Shown: positions 24,438-33,256, counted from the first letter of the stretch. The stretch: 55,300 nucleotides of DNA from Tissierellia bacterium (GCA_012520095.1 JAAYOV010000009.1:1-55300); one strand, 5' to 3'. The notes: generated by a model from the sequence alone, not told the origin. Numbers and translations: made by a program.

Positions 24438-25436
24438 TCATAAATTTTTATTAAGTTCTTTTTCCAGATTCTTCAGTTCTTTAAGCATTTCATCAAAAGC
24501 CGGGTAATCTCCATACATCATCTCTTTCATCGCATCATAATCTTCCTGTATCTTAGTAAAACGATATTCATCAGGTAATAATCTAATTTTTCCTTCAAGA
24601 ACATCTTCGTATTTTGCCCATTTCCTCGGATAAAATTTTATTTTGAAATTCGTAACTTTTTTCATCAATTCTATATCACGGATTGCAGATTCTTTAACGG
24701 GGGAACTTTCCATCTTGTATAAATCGTAATAGTGCCTCGCATATCTGCGGGGCATGCCCGAACTTTTAGGTCTGTTGGCTTCATGGTGCAATATAGTTGC
24801 TTTTTCCCAAAAGGTTCTTTCCGGTGCTACAGTTCTAATTTCAATTTTTTCTTTAAGTGTATTTGGATATACCTCGGAAATCATTGGTTCAATTTTTACT
24901 TTTATAGCAGGTGTCCAAGCTGCAAGGCTTCCAATCTCCAGCCTTATATTCTGCGTCAAGTAAGATGATGAAAAAATTTTAGGATATTCAAAAAGAATAG
25001 TTTGAGGGTTTTTTTTATCAATAGAAAATTTGAGCTCTGATTTCAAAAGTTTTCTGAAGTCTGCTTCTATCTCCGGTAAAAATTCGGTTTTAAGAAATTC
25101 TTCCGTCTTTATATTAATTTTCTTATTAAACTTATCTTGTCCGGTATTTGAACGTTCCTCCCAAGGCTCATCTTTTGCATATCCTAAAACTCTCCAATCT
25201 AATATAAGGTCTATATCCTCAGAAAACCTTTCAATTAATTTAAAGCATTTAGAAAGAGAGGTTCCGCCCTTAAATGTAAATGCATCTTTCCATTTGCTTT
25301 TATGAAATAGATAGTTCAAAACAAAGCAAACCCAGTAATCTTTTTCTATAACCGCTTCTGATAAACCCAAACTCTCAGATGTATTTAGACACAGAATTCG
25401 CAAATCATCGTTAGTTTCCTCAAAAAACTTATTCAT
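24438..25436 (-). CDS. AbiEii/AbiGii-type nucleotidyltransferase toxin
   Basis: A 332-residue protein of the AbiEii toxin family. The nucleotidyltransferase core shows FKGGTSLSK (about 59-67) followed by FSEDIDLIL (about 74-82), the GGT...DxD pattern that binds metal and nucleotide. A later conserved stretch is RTVAPERTFWEKATILHHEA (about 200-220). Such toxins block growth by modifying RNA, in some cases tRNA acceptor ends, and are countered by an upstream antitoxin. ATG 25436 overlaps the antitoxin end by eight bases and has a GAGGG site. The region is visibly more AT-rich than its neighbours, suggesting transfer. Confidence 0.88.
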   Translation of the reverse strand: MNKFFEETNDDLRILCLNTSESLGLSEAVIEKDYWVCFVLNYLFHKSKWKDAFTFKGGTSLSKCFKLIERFSEDIDLILDWRVLGYAKDEPWEERSNTGQDKFNKKINIKTEEFLKTEFLPEIEADFRKLLKSELKFSIDKKNPQTILFEYPKIFSSSYLTQNIRLEIGSLAAWTPAIKVKIEPMISEVYPNTLKEKIEIRTVAPERTFWEKATILHHEANRPKSSGMPRRYARHYYDLYKMESSPVKESAIRDIELMKKVTNFKIKFYPRKWAKYEDVLEGKIRLLPDEYRFTKIQEDYDAMKEMMYGDYPAFDEMLKELKNLEKELNKNL

Positions 25437-26040
25437 CTTTGCCCTCACAAATTTCTCTTATTATTTCATAAATCCACGATGCAACAGCAGTGGAATCTTC
25501 CATGAGTTCGGTTTTTTCTTTTTGGGTCAAATTACTTCTTATTATTTGTATGTCTTTTTTATCGACACCATCCTTGCCTAGGGCCTTAATTGCTTGAATA
25601 ACGGTAGCTGTTTTTAAAGACATATTGGCAATTTCGCCGAGCTTTACTTTCTTAAATACTAAAATACTCTTACCCACCTGATATTCTTTATTCCTTCCGC
25701 TTGAAATATATGTCCATTTGCTTGGAACTTGTGTTGATAAACCCAAAAGATTAAGTGCTGTACCGGCATATGGTGCAATGTTCCAATTGTATTTTCTGGC
25801 AATGGCAATTGCCAACTCGTGCATCGAAGGTGCAGCGTATTCTTTAATTAACTCACTATATTCCGGGTCATGATAAAAACCGCTGATTATCCTGCTAATT
25901 TTTTTATCATTAACCAAACGGTTCAAGGTTTTTCTTACCGTTTCATAAGAAGCTATTTCCAAAAAATCGTTTGCAATAAAAACCTTTCCGGGGTCAGCTT
26001 TACCAATTTTGTTTTTAATTTGTTCAGCATAAGAAATCAT
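25429..26040 (-). CDS. AbiEi-like antitoxin (DUF6088 type)
   Basis: A 203-residue protein with an N-terminal winged-helix region (about 1-75, including IASYETVRKTLNRLVNDKKI) and a C-terminal domain with GTALNLLGLSTQVPSKW (about 98-114). This is the pattern of DUF6088 antitoxins encoded directly before AbiEii toxins. Members bind their own promoter, and here a dyad lies across the promoter at 26053-26086. The ATG follows a GGGGGTGA site. Confidence 0.85.
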   Translation of the reverse strand: MISYAEQIKNKIGKADPGKVFIANDFLEIASYETVRKTLNRLVNDKKISRIISGFYHDPEYSELIKEYAAPSMHELAIAIARKYNWNIAPYAGTALNLLGLSTQVPSKWTYISSGRNKEYQVGKSILVFKKVKLGEIANMSLKTATVIQAIKALGKDGVDKKDIQIIRSNLTQKEKTELMEDSTAVASWIYEIIREICEGKDE

Positions 26041-26052
26041 TTAATCACCCCC

Positions 26053-26093
26053 TTTGTCCCAAATATTGTATAACATTCGGGACAAAACAACAA
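26053..26093 (-). promoter_or_regulatory. promoter and likely operator of the AbiE module
   Basis: On the minus strand TTGTTG (26093-26088), a 17-base spacer and TACAAT (26070-26065) make a promoter. Perfect 8-bp arms TTTGTCCC (26053-26060) and GGGACAAA (26079-26086) with an 18-base gap flank the -10 element, a natural place for the antitoxin to bind and shut off its own transcription. Confidence 0.65.
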
Positions 26094-26349
26094 GTCTTTT
26101 TTACCAAATCACTATAACCTAAATCTAGATCCTCATCTTAAATTACAGAAAAAAAAGATACGTAATAGCTCATTTTTCTTGAAAAATCACCGGCAAAACG
26201 CATCTTTACCATTTTTAATTTGTGTGAAGCCTTAAAACCCTTGCTATAACAAGCTCCGCCGGCTTGTGTGCTTATTATGACATACTCCCCCTAATAGGGA
26301 TTAAAGAATCCATCGCTATAAAACACATTTTCAGCCGTTTACAAATAAA
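26094..26349. other. intergenic region between the AbiE promoter and the phospholipase operon terminator
   Basis: AT-rich sequence with no convincing gene on either strand. It holds the terminator of the operon to its right at its edge, and a short CAAGC...GCTTG hairpin near 26250-26267 without a T run. Together with the AbiE genes it may be the acquired segment. I see no direct repeats or integrase remnants. Confidence 0.5.
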
Positions 26350-26380
26350 AAAGAGATCTCCTCATTCACTGAGATCTCCC
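26343..26380 (-). terminator. terminator of the pepF-glnS-phospholipase operon
   Basis: GAGATCTC at 26353-26360 pairs with GAGATCTC at 26371-26378 around a ten-base loop; on the minus strand the hairpin is followed by TTTTTTATTTG. The hairpin begins inside the end of the phospholipase gene. Confidence 0.8.
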
Positions 26381-27150
26381 TCAAAATTTCGCATGGCGCA
26401 TTCCGGGCCGACTTCAAACAAACGGGTGAACTTATGCCTCCCTTTGTCGTAGGATTGCATGAAATCTTCATACATGTTGGTGTTGAGCACCTTCGGATCG
26501 ACCGTCTCCGGATAAATATACTGAGATACGGGAGCAGAACCCAGTTTTTCAATGAGATTTTGCAGAGACAGCCGGATAAATCCCTTTGGCCTTGTGAGGA
26601 TGAGAAACTCCCGAAAATCGCGATAAGCCGACTGAATCACCCGTTCCGGAAGCACTTCATCATAGATGTCTTTTGCTGCTTTTCTATAGAAATCGACTAC
26701 CTGCTGAGGCAGCTGCTTTCCGACATCGATGATGGCAAGAGAATCCTCTCCCCGAAGAGGTCTTGCCATCCGCTCTTCAAAGAGGAGTGCATCGATAGAG
26801 GCCTCCAAGACTTTATGCTCAATCGGGTCCTGCGCATAATAAAAGACAAAGGGATGCGCAGTTGAATCCAGCGCATAATGAGCGACAAATCCGAGAAGAT
26901 AGTCTCTAAGGATATCATCTGCTTTTTCCAAAAGCGTCAAAACGTAGCTCATCAGCTCCTTTGGCTTTTCTTGATGCATGAGAGTTCCAAAGCGAAAACC
27001 GCTCTTCTTTTTCCACGGTTGAAAATCGAGGTAGAAGAGAAAATCCGGCCCCTGGGCTCCCAGCGAATAAAGACTCTCCCATGATATGGGGAGGTGATTG
27101 TCTTTTTGTACATCCTTTGAAAAAAAGTAATGCGTCCACAAATCGGGCAT
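26362..27150 (-). CDS. zinc-dependent phospholipase C-like protein
   Basis: A 262-residue protein of the zinc-dependent phospholipase C/S1-P1 nuclease-like fold. It starts MPDLWTHYFFS and contains candidate metal ligands in YSLGAQGPDFLFY (Asp, about 40), TLMHQ (about 63) and GFVAHYALDSTAHPF (two His and an Asp, about 95-108), the layout of the family. There is no signal peptide, so it is likely cytoplasmic and the substrate is uncertain. ATG 27150 has an AAAGGAGC site six bases upstream; the longer frame to 27189 is less likely. It is 47 bases after glnS. Confidence 0.75.
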   Translation of the reverse strand: MPDLWTHYFFSKDVQKDNHLPISWESLYSLGAQGPDFLFYLDFQPWKKKSGFRFGTLMHQEKPKELMSYVLTLLEKADDILRDYLLGFVAHYALDSTAHPFVFYYAQDPIEHKVLEASIDALLFEERMARPLRGEDSLAIIDVGKQLPQQVVDFYRKAAKDIYDEVLPERVIQSAYRDFREFLILTRPKGFIRLSLQNLIEKLGSAPVSQYIYPETVDPKVLNTNMYEDFMQSYDKGRHKFTRLFEVGPECAMRNFEGDLSE

Positions 27151-27197
27151 AAAGGCTCCTTTCGGAACCCTTATACCCAAATTTTGCACTCTATTCT

Positions 27198-28832
27198 TCA
27201 GGGACGATAAGAACTTTTCATCGAAACGACCTCATTAAAGGTCAATTCTTCAGTGTGATTGGGATCGACACTGAAATAACCGTGGCGATAAAACTGAAAG
27301 CGGTCAAACGGCTGCACATCTTTTACCACAGGTTCGATGAAGGCTCGAAATTCTTTTACCGACTCCGGATTCACCTGCTCTTCCAGCGGCCGTTCCGAAT
27401 CCAAACTGTCTTCTTTTAGGAGTTGATCATATCGGAGAACCTTTGCTTCTACTGCATGGTTGGCCTCTACCCAGTGGATGGTGCCCTTGGGCTTTCTCCC
27501 TTCAAATCCGCTTCCGCTTTTTGTCTCGGGATCGTATGTGCAATGAATCTCCAAGATATTTCCGTCTTCATCTTTTACGACTTCATTTGCCTTAATAAAG
27601 TACCCGTACTTGAGCCGCACTTCATTTCCCAAAGAAAGTCTTCGGAATCTCTTGGCAGGCACTTCCATGAAGTCCTCGCGCTCAATATAGAGCTCTCTGC
27701 CGAAAGGCATCTCTCTCTCTCCCAGCTGCGGGTTTTCTACATTGTTCTCCGCCGGAAGCCACTCAACGCCCTTGTCCCAGTTTGTGATGACCACCTTGAC
27801 GGGATCGAGCACCGCCATGATTCTGGGTGCTTTCAGTTTGAGATCTTCTCGGATAAAGTGCTCCAACTGATGAAATTCCGTGACGCTGTTTTCCTTTGAG
27901 ACGCCCGTTTCCCGGATGAATGCCTTAATACCCTCCGGCGTATATCCTCTTCGTCGCATACCGCTGACAGTGAGAAGACGAGGGTCATCCCATCCGTCAA
28001 TCAATCCCTTTTCGACAAGCCTGATAATGTGCCTCTTTCCGATGACGGCTCCGGCAATATTGAGCCTGGCAAACTCAAATTGCCTCGGTTTAAATTCGAC
28101 ATCCGTGTTGTCGATGTACCAATCATACAAGGGGCGGTTGTTTTCAAACTCGAGGGAACACAGAGAGTGTGTAATGCGCTCGACATAGTCTTCGAGAGGG
28201 TGGGCAAAGTCATACATGGGATAGATATGCCATTTGCTCCCCGTTCGATAATGCAGTTCATGGAGAATTCGATAGATGACGGGATCTCGAAGATTCATAT
28301 TGGGAGAGGCCATGTCGATTTTTGCCCGAAGGACGACGGATCCTTCCTCAAATTCCCCGGCTCTCATGCGCGCAAACAGATCAAGATTTTCTTCAACAGA
28401 TCGATTCCTTCTGGGGCTTTCCGTTCCGGGCTCTGTCAGCGTTCCACGCTGCGCGCGCATATCCTCGGGACTTGTGTCGTCAACATAAGCGAGACCTTTT
28501 TTGATGAGAATGACGGCTCTTTCGTACATCTCTTCAAAATAGTCCGATGCATAGCGCACCTCTACCGGCTCAAAACCGAGCCATTTGATGTCTTCTTGGA
28601 TGAGCTTGACAAATTGCTCTTCTTCTTTTTCCGGATTGGTGTCATCAAAGCGAAGGTACGTATAGCCTCCAAATTCTTCTGCCAGATCAAAGTTGATGGT
28701 CAGCGCCTTCACATGCCCGATATGCAACAATCCATTGGGCTCGGGCGGAAAACGGGTGACGATGCCGTCTACCACATTGTTGGCTAGGTCGTCTATCATG
28801 ATGTTTCGAATAAAATTAGATGATTCTCTCAT
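27198..28832 (-). CDS. glnS: glutaminyl-tRNA synthetase
   Basis: A 544-residue class I synthetase of the GlnRS type. The HIGH motif is in PEPNGLLHIGHVKA (about 32-45), followed by RFDDTNPEKE. The region of the KMSKS loop reads VIGKRHI before DGWDDPRL, an altered form. A two-beta-barrel anticodon-binding part fills about 340-530. It charges tRNA-Gln directly, whereas many Bacillota use only the GatCAB route. The gene follows pepF by ten bases, with an AGGAGAG site, and both lie behind a T-box whose specifier codon is CAG (glutamine). Confidence 0.95.
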   Translation of the reverse strand: MRESSNFIRNIMIDDLANNVVDGIVTRFPPEPNGLLHIGHVKALTINFDLAEEFGGYTYLRFDDTNPEKEEEQFVKLIQEDIKWLGFEPVEVRYASDYFEEMYERAVILIKKGLAYVDDTSPEDMRAQRGTLTEPGTESPRRNRSVEENLDLFARMRAGEFEEGSVVLRAKIDMASPNMNLRDPVIYRILHELHYRTGSKWHIYPMYDFAHPLEDYVERITHSLCSLEFENNRPLYDWYIDNTDVEFKPRQFEFARLNIAGAVIGKRHIIRLVEKGLIDGWDDPRLLTVSGMRRRGYTPEGIKAFIRETGVSKENSVTEFHQLEHFIREDLKLKAPRIMAVLDPVKVVITNWDKGVEWLPAENNVENPQLGEREMPFGRELYIEREDFMEVPAKRFRRLSLGNEVRLKYGYFIKANEVVKDEDGNILEIHCTYDPETKSGSGFEGRKPKGTIHWVEANHAVEAKVLRYDQLLKEDSLDSERPLEEQVNPESVKEFRAFIEPVVKDVQPFDRFQFYRHGYFSVDPNHTEELTFNEVVSMKSSYRP

Positions 28833-28842
28833 ATTTGCTCTC

Positions 28843-30537
28843 CTACAAATTCATATGCTCAAAGCTCTCCAGACTGCAACGGAGACCTTCTACGGTTCTT
28901 TTTACGACGGCTCCATCAAACGGATTGTCAAATCTGCCGGCTTCAAGAATCGAGAGGAAGGGCATCGTACCTCCCGCCCGGCAGATTCGCAGATAGTCCT
29001 CCCAAAGAGTCGCATCTTCTTCTTGCATGCGAAGGAAAATCTGCATGGCGACGATCTGCGCCAAAGTGTAATCAACATAGTAAAAGGGGATCGAGTAAAT
29101 ATGATGTTGCGCCTGCCAGCGCCCGCCGGCCTCTAAAAAGGCATTGTCCTCATATTTTTTCCACGAGTTGAACTCTTTTTCCAACTCTCTCCACTTGGCT
29201 TTTCTCTCACTCGAAGAGGCCGTAGGGTTTTCGTAGACATAGTGCTGAAACGCATCCACCAGTACTCCATACGGGATGAAGGTAATGGCGGAAGACTGAT
29301 GATCATAGTAGTATTTTTGTGTGTCTTTTCCGAAGAATTTCTCCATCCACGGATACGTCAGAAACTCCATGCCCATCGAGTGGATTTCCGCCGATTCCAT
29401 GCCGGGAAAACGCTGCTCGCTCATCAGATGCTCTCTAGCCATGTACACTTGAAGAGCGTGGCCGAATTCGTGTGTCAGAACACCCACATCCCCCGAAGTT
29501 CCGTTGAAGTTACTGAAGATAAAGGGAACTTTTTCCCCTTCTATAAAATTACAGTAGCCACCCGGTGCCTTTCCTTTTTTCTGCTCCAGATCCATCAACT
29601 CGCGATCCACTAGGAGTCGAAAGAAATCTCTTGTCTCCGGGCTCATCTCATCATACATTTCTATCGCGGAAGCGACGAGTTTGTCTTTTCCTCCTATTGG
29701 AACGGGATTTCCGGAGGGGAAGGAATAACTCAGGTCATAGTATTGTAATTCATCAAGTCCCAGGCGCTCTCTTTGTTTCTCGACGACTTCTTCGGCAAGC
29801 GGCACCAAAAAGTTGTGCACGCCCTTGCGGTAGGCAGCCACATTTTTCGGTCCATAGTCCGTTCTTCCCATGCGATCGTATGCCATCTGCACAAAATTGT
29901 CGTATCCGAGTTTGGTTGCCATGGAGTGCCTGAGAGAAACCAATTGATCATAAATGGAGTCAAATTCCTCCGCATTCTCTTCAAAATACCCCCAGTAGGC
30001 TTCCATGGCAGCTTTTCTCATCGCTCGATCACTCGATTCAAAGAACTTCTGCATCCCGGAGAGCGTTCGCTTTTCCCCCTCAAACTCAATCTGAGCTGCG
30101 GCAAGAAGTTTCTCATACTGAGAGACGAGCATGTTCTCCTGTGCCAGTTCCTCCATAATTTCGGGCGAAAACGTCTTTCCGGCCAGGCGAATCAAATCGA
30201 AGAAATGCGCCCCCAGCTCCTCTTCAAACCGAGGATAAAACGGAGACTCCAGCAACATGTCATAAAAAGCCATGTTGAGAGCTTCAAGCGCAGGCCTGTT
30301 TGTATCAAAAAAAGTGTTTTCCGCCTCATAAAACGGGTCGAGAGTATTTACCGTATGGCGGATACTCACAAGCACCATTGCCGTAAACAGCTCTTTTCTG
30401 AGCTCGTTGATATCAAGCATGATCTTCCACTGCTCTTCAAAAGTCTTTGCGGAAGAAAATGCCTCTTGCCAAGCGAGCATCTTGCCTTCAGCTTCCTCTA
30501 CCGACGGCCTTTTATAAGGAATGTCATTGAACTTCAT
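28843..30537 (-). CDS. M3-family oligoendopeptidase
   Basis: A 564-residue zinc peptidase of the PepF/M3 family. The metal site HEFGHA lies near residue 356, with a Glu ligand candidate about 25 residues later in ESAEIHSMGMEF. The N-terminal 150 residues are helical. These cytoplasmic enzymes cut short peptides into smaller ones. It stands first in an operon with glnS behind a glutamine-type T-box, so its level should rise when tRNA-Gln is uncharged. A ribosome site AGGGAG directly after the terminator T run precedes the ATG. Confidence 0.92.
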   Translation of the reverse strand: MKFNDIPYKRPSVEEAEGKMLAWQEAFSSAKTFEEQWKIMLDINELRKELFTAMVLVSIRHTVNTLDPFYEAENTFFDTNRPALEALNMAFYDMLLESPFYPRFEEELGAHFFDLIRLAGKTFSPEIMEELAQENMLVSQYEKLLAAAQIEFEGEKRTLSGMQKFFESSDRAMRKAAMEAYWGYFEENAEEFDSIYDQLVSLRHSMATKLGYDNFVQMAYDRMGRTDYGPKNVAAYRKGVHNFLVPLAEEVVEKQRERLGLDELQYYDLSYSFPSGNPVPIGGKDKLVASAIEMYDEMSPETRDFFRLLVDRELMDLEQKKGKAPGGYCNFIEGEKVPFIFSNFNGTSGDVGVLTHEFGHALQVYMAREHLMSEQRFPGMESAEIHSMGMEFLTYPWMEKFFGKDTQKYYYDHQSSAITFIPYGVLVDAFQHYVYENPTASSSERKAKWRELEKEFNSWKKYEDNAFLEAGGRWQAQHHIYSIPFYYVDYTLAQIVAMQIFLRMQEEDATLWEDYLRICRAGGTMPFLSILEAGRFDNPFDGAVVKRTVEGLRCSLESFEHMNL

Positions 30538-30546
30538 ATTATCTCC

Positions 30547-30735
30547 CTAAAAAAAGGGAGCGCTCATCCTCAAGGGACGAGATCACTCCCGCGTTGCCAC
30601 CCTAATTGACAAATGTCCACTCATTGTATCACTGCTCCAAGCCTGTTCATCGGACTGACCGCTTCCTCACACCCACCGGAAACTCTCTGAAGATACCCTC
30701 ACGATTACTATTCTCTTCCTCGCAGTATGAAACTG
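30547..30735 (-). ncRNA. T-box leader, glutamine specifier, upstream of pepF-glnS
   Basis: On the minus strand the leader has the T-box layout. Stem I base ACTGC (30726-30722) pairs with GCAGT (30635-30631). An AGTA loop-E strand faces GAA, and the codon directly after GAA is CAG (30645-30643), read by tRNA-Gln. An AGAGAG segment lies between. The T-box sequence AGGGTGGCAACGCGGG lies at 30588-30603, followed by a terminator with GGGAG and CTCCC arms and a T run (30548-30554). Uncharged tRNA-Gln would favour the antiterminator and read-through into pepF and glnS. Confidence 0.92.
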
Positions 30736-30740
30736 GATTC

Positions 30741-30769
30741 ATTCTATCAGATGAAAGGCGATGTTTCAA
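30741..30769 (-). promoter_or_regulatory. promoter of the glutamine T-box operon
   Basis: On the minus strand TTGAAA (30769-30764), a 17-base spacer and TAGAAT (30746-30741) form a near-consensus promoter directly after the serS stop. The leader would start near 30735. Confidence 0.75.
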
Positions 30770-30774
30770 TATCT

Positions 30775-32043
30775 TTAGATCTCTTCTAGTCCTCCCATAT
30801 AAGGGACGAGAACCTTTGGAATTCTGACTTTCCCGTTTTCTTGCTGATTGTTTTCAAGGATCGCCGCCAGCGTCCTTCCTGTTGGAATGCCTGAGCCGTT
30901 TAGCGTGTGCATGAACTGCACTTTTCCATTGGAGTCTCTGTAGCGAAGCCCCGCCCTTCTGGCCTGGAAGTCGTGGAAATTGCTGATGGAGGAGATTTCG
31001 CGATAGCCGCCATTACTTGGAAACCAAACTTCGATATCATACGTCTTTGAAGAGGAGAAGCCCAGATCTCCCGTACAAAGGAGCACGACTTGATAGGGAA
31101 GCTCCAAGCTTTGAAGAAGTCTTTCAACGTCGCTCACCATATCCTGATGCTCCGCTTCACTCTCCTCGGGGAGGACATATTTTACAAGCTCAACTTTACC
31201 GAATTCGTGTTGACGGATAATGCCTCGGGTGTCTCTCCCGGCAGAACCGGCCTCTCTTCGGAAGCAGCGCGTGTACGATGTCATATAGATAGGTAAGTCC
31301 TCATGCGAATAGATCTCATCTTTGAGATAGTTGGTAAGCGTCACTTCCGCTGTGGGGATCAGGAATAGATCGTCTGAGGCAATATGATACATATCTTCTT
31401 CAAACTTCGGCAATTGGCCGGTTCCTGTCATGCTATCTCGGTTTGCCAGCACAGGTGTGTTCATCTCCATGTATTTTCCGCTATCGGTATGAAAGTCAAG
31501 AAAATAGTTGAACAGGGCACGCTCTAGGCGAGCAGCCTTTCCCTTGACGAAGGTAAAGCGCGAACCGGTCACTTTGGCTCCCCGTTCAAAATCAAGGAAA
31601 TCTCTTTCCACGCCGAGCTCCCAATGCGCCTTCGGCTCAAAATCAAATCTCGTCGGCTCTCCCCATTTACGCAAAACTTTATTATCAGCATCATCGTTTC
31701 CAACAGGCACTTCTTCTTGTGGAATATTGGGCACAAAGAAGAGCAGTTCGTTCATCTCTTCTTCTACTTCTTTGAGAAGCGTTTCTTCAGTTGAAATCTG
31801 TGTCGACAAATCTTTCAGATACTCTAAAAGCTCAGTGACATCCTCTCCCGCTCTTTTCTTTACAGGAATCTCTCTGGAGAAACTGTTCTGTCTGGCTCTT
31901 TTTTCCTCGAGATCGATCAAAATCCCTCGGCGTTTTTCTTCCAGCTCCTTGATGCGAAGAAGGCCGAAGTCTCCGCCGCCCCGTCGCTGAACTCCTTTGA
32001 GCACTTCGTCAAAATCTCTTCGTATGCGTTTGATATCGTACAT
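30775..32043 (-). CDS. serS: seryl-tRNA synthetase
   Basis: A 422-residue class II synthetase. The N-terminal coiled-coil arm (about residues 28-100) carries long charged helices, and the catalytic core has TSYTRCFRREAGSAGRDTRGIIRQHEFGKVEL (motif 2) and the motif 3 region GSGIPTGRTLAAILENNQ near the end. It charges tRNA-Ser (and tRNA-Sec). ATG 32043 is five bases after AGGAGG; a GTG six bases upstream is also in frame but lies inside that spacing. A serine T-box precedes it. Confidence 0.97.
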   Translation of the reverse strand: MYDIKRIRRDFDEVLKGVQRRGGGDFGLLRIKELEEKRRGILIDLEEKRARQNSFSREIPVKKRAGEDVTELLEYLKDLSTQISTEETLLKEVEEEMNELLFFVPNIPQEEVPVGNDDADNKVLRKWGEPTRFDFEPKAHWELGVERDFLDFERGAKVTGSRFTFVKGKAARLERALFNYFLDFHTDSGKYMEMNTPVLANRDSMTGTGQLPKFEEDMYHIASDDLFLIPTAEVTLTNYLKDEIYSHEDLPIYMTSYTRCFRREAGSAGRDTRGIIRQHEFGKVELVKYVLPEESEAEHQDMVSDVERLLQSLELPYQVVLLCTGDLGFSSSKTYDIEVWFPSNGGYREISSISNFHDFQARRAGLRYRDSNGKVQFMHTLNGSGIPTGRTLAAILENNQQENGKVRIPKVLVPYMGGLEEI

Positions 32044-32055
32044 CTCCACCTCCTA

Positions 32056-32256
32056 AAAAATAAAAACCCGTCCCCAAGGGACGAGTTATCACCCGCGTTG
32101 CCACCCTGCTTGATTCAAAAGAATCCGCTCATATTCATACTGCTCTTAGGTAGATTCAAAGGTTCCTCTGTCCCTTCTCAGCAACCAGGGACTCTCTGAA
32201 AGAGGGTTCGCCTCCTACTATGTCTCGTCGACGCAGTTATTCACTTCATTTGCAAG
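32056..32256 (-). ncRNA. T-box leader, serine specifier, upstream of serS
   Basis: On the minus strand ACTGC (32237-32233) pairs with a downstream GCAGT as the stem I base. The AGTA loop-E strand faces GAA followed by the specifier TCT (32154-32152), a serine codon. The T-box sequence AGGGTGGCAACGCGGG lies near 32092-32107. The terminator ACTCGTCCC/GGGACGGGT with a T run ends near 32056. The layout predicts read-through into serS when tRNA-Ser is uncharged. A likely -10 element TATTAT lies at 32268-32263; its -35 is weak. Confidence 0.93.
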
Positions 32257-32307
32257 TGTACCATAATAGAGTCGTTTATGACAACTAAGTAACCCACCTG
32301 ATCACAT

Positions 32308-32946
32308 TTACTTCGTGCCGAACAAGCGGTCTCCCGCATCTCCAAGCCCCGGCACGATATAGGCGTCTTTATTGAGAACTTCATCGACTGCCGCACAGAA
32401 TATCGCCACATCCGGATGCGCCTTGTGAAGCACTTCAATGCCGACTTTCGAAGCTATGATGCACACCCATTTGATGTTTTTTGCCCCGCGCTTCTTCAGG
32501 AAATCAACAGCGGCCACTCCGCTTCCGCCGGTTGCAAGCATCGGATCCAAAAGGATAACTTCGCTCTCCGAAATATCCTCCGGCAGCTTGCAATAATATT
32601 CAACCGGCTCATGGGAGTCGTGATCGCGGTAGAGCCCGATGTGGCCAACCCTTGCATGGGGAAGAAGTTTCTGCATCCCGCTGACCATCCCCAATCCCGC
32701 TCTCAAAATAGGCACCAGGGAAATCTTCTGATCTGCCAGCTTCTTTGCTTTTGTAGGACAAATAGGGGTCTCGATATCCACCTCTTTTAAAGGCAAATTT
32801 CGTGTCACTTCATATGCCATCAGCATGGAGAGCTCTTCAGTCAATTCCCGAAATTCCTTGCTGGTCGTCTCAATATCGCGAAGGAGAGTCACTTTATGTT
32901 GGATCAAGGGATGGTTAAAAATAAAAACATTGTTGTCTTGTTGCAT
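32308..32946 (-). CDS. upp: uracil phosphoribosyltransferase
   Basis: A 212-residue enzyme that makes UMP from uracil and PRPP. Typical features are [12 protein letters not shown] (about 70-80), the PRPP motif [11 protein letters not shown] (about 130-140) and [13 protein letters not shown] at the C terminus. ATG 32946 has a TAGGAAG site; a longer frame would add 23 residues that are not part of the family. It follows a small HTH-like gene by seven bases. Confidence 0.96.
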   Translation of the reverse strand: MQQDNNVFIFNHPLIQHKVTLLRDIETTSKEFRELTEELSMLMAYEVTRNLPLKEVDIETPICPTKAKKLADQKISLVPILRAGLGMVSGMQKLLPHARVGHIGLYRDHDSHEPVEYYCKLPEDISESEVILLDPMLATGGSGVAAVDFLKKRGAKNIKWVCIIASKVGIEVLHKAHPDVAIFCAAVDEVLNKDAYIVPGLGDAGDRLFGTK

Positions 32947-32953
32947 ATGCTTC

Positions 32954-33256
32954 CTACAGGGCCTCTTCAGGCTCTGCTTCTCCTTTCCTCTCGTCGTCAG
33001 ATTGCCTGTCCCCAAAGAGCACGATCTGTTCGATCTCCTCTTCCTTTAACAGGCGAAACAGGCGCCCTTTTGCCTTATCCAAAGCTGCTGAGAGTTTTTT
33101 TCCTCGCTTTCCCACTGCTTTTGAAAGTTCTTTTTCACTCAGAGGCGCTTCCAAAGAGATGCCATAATAATAACGAAGCAAACGAGCTTCCTCCTCTCGA
33201 AAAGACTCGGTCAATATTCTCTCAATCCGCTCCCAGTTCAGGCTTGTGTTTTCCAA
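32954..33256 (-). CDS. small HTH-like protein upstream of upp, hypothetical
   Basis: A 100-residue charged protein. The middle section ([20 protein letters not shown], about 41-62, then [12 protein letters not shown]) resembles a helix-turn-helix of the sigma-factor region 4 type, but this is a pattern impression. The last 20 residues are acidic. The start is TTG at 33256, five bases after GAGGAG, and a TATAAT element lies at 33282-33277 on the same strand. It is followed after seven bases by upp. No function can be assigned; a regulatory role for uracil salvage would be a guess. Confidence 0.55.
   Translation of the reverse strand: MENTSLNWERIERILTESFREEEARLLRYYYGISLEAPLSEKELSKAVGKRGKKLSAALDKAKGRLFRLLKEEEIEQIVLFGDRQSDDERKGEAEPEEAL

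Noticed and set aside
26250-26267. Short CAAGC/GCTTG hairpin in the intergenic region
   Set aside because: Five bp stem without a T run or partner copy. Expected by chance in this length.
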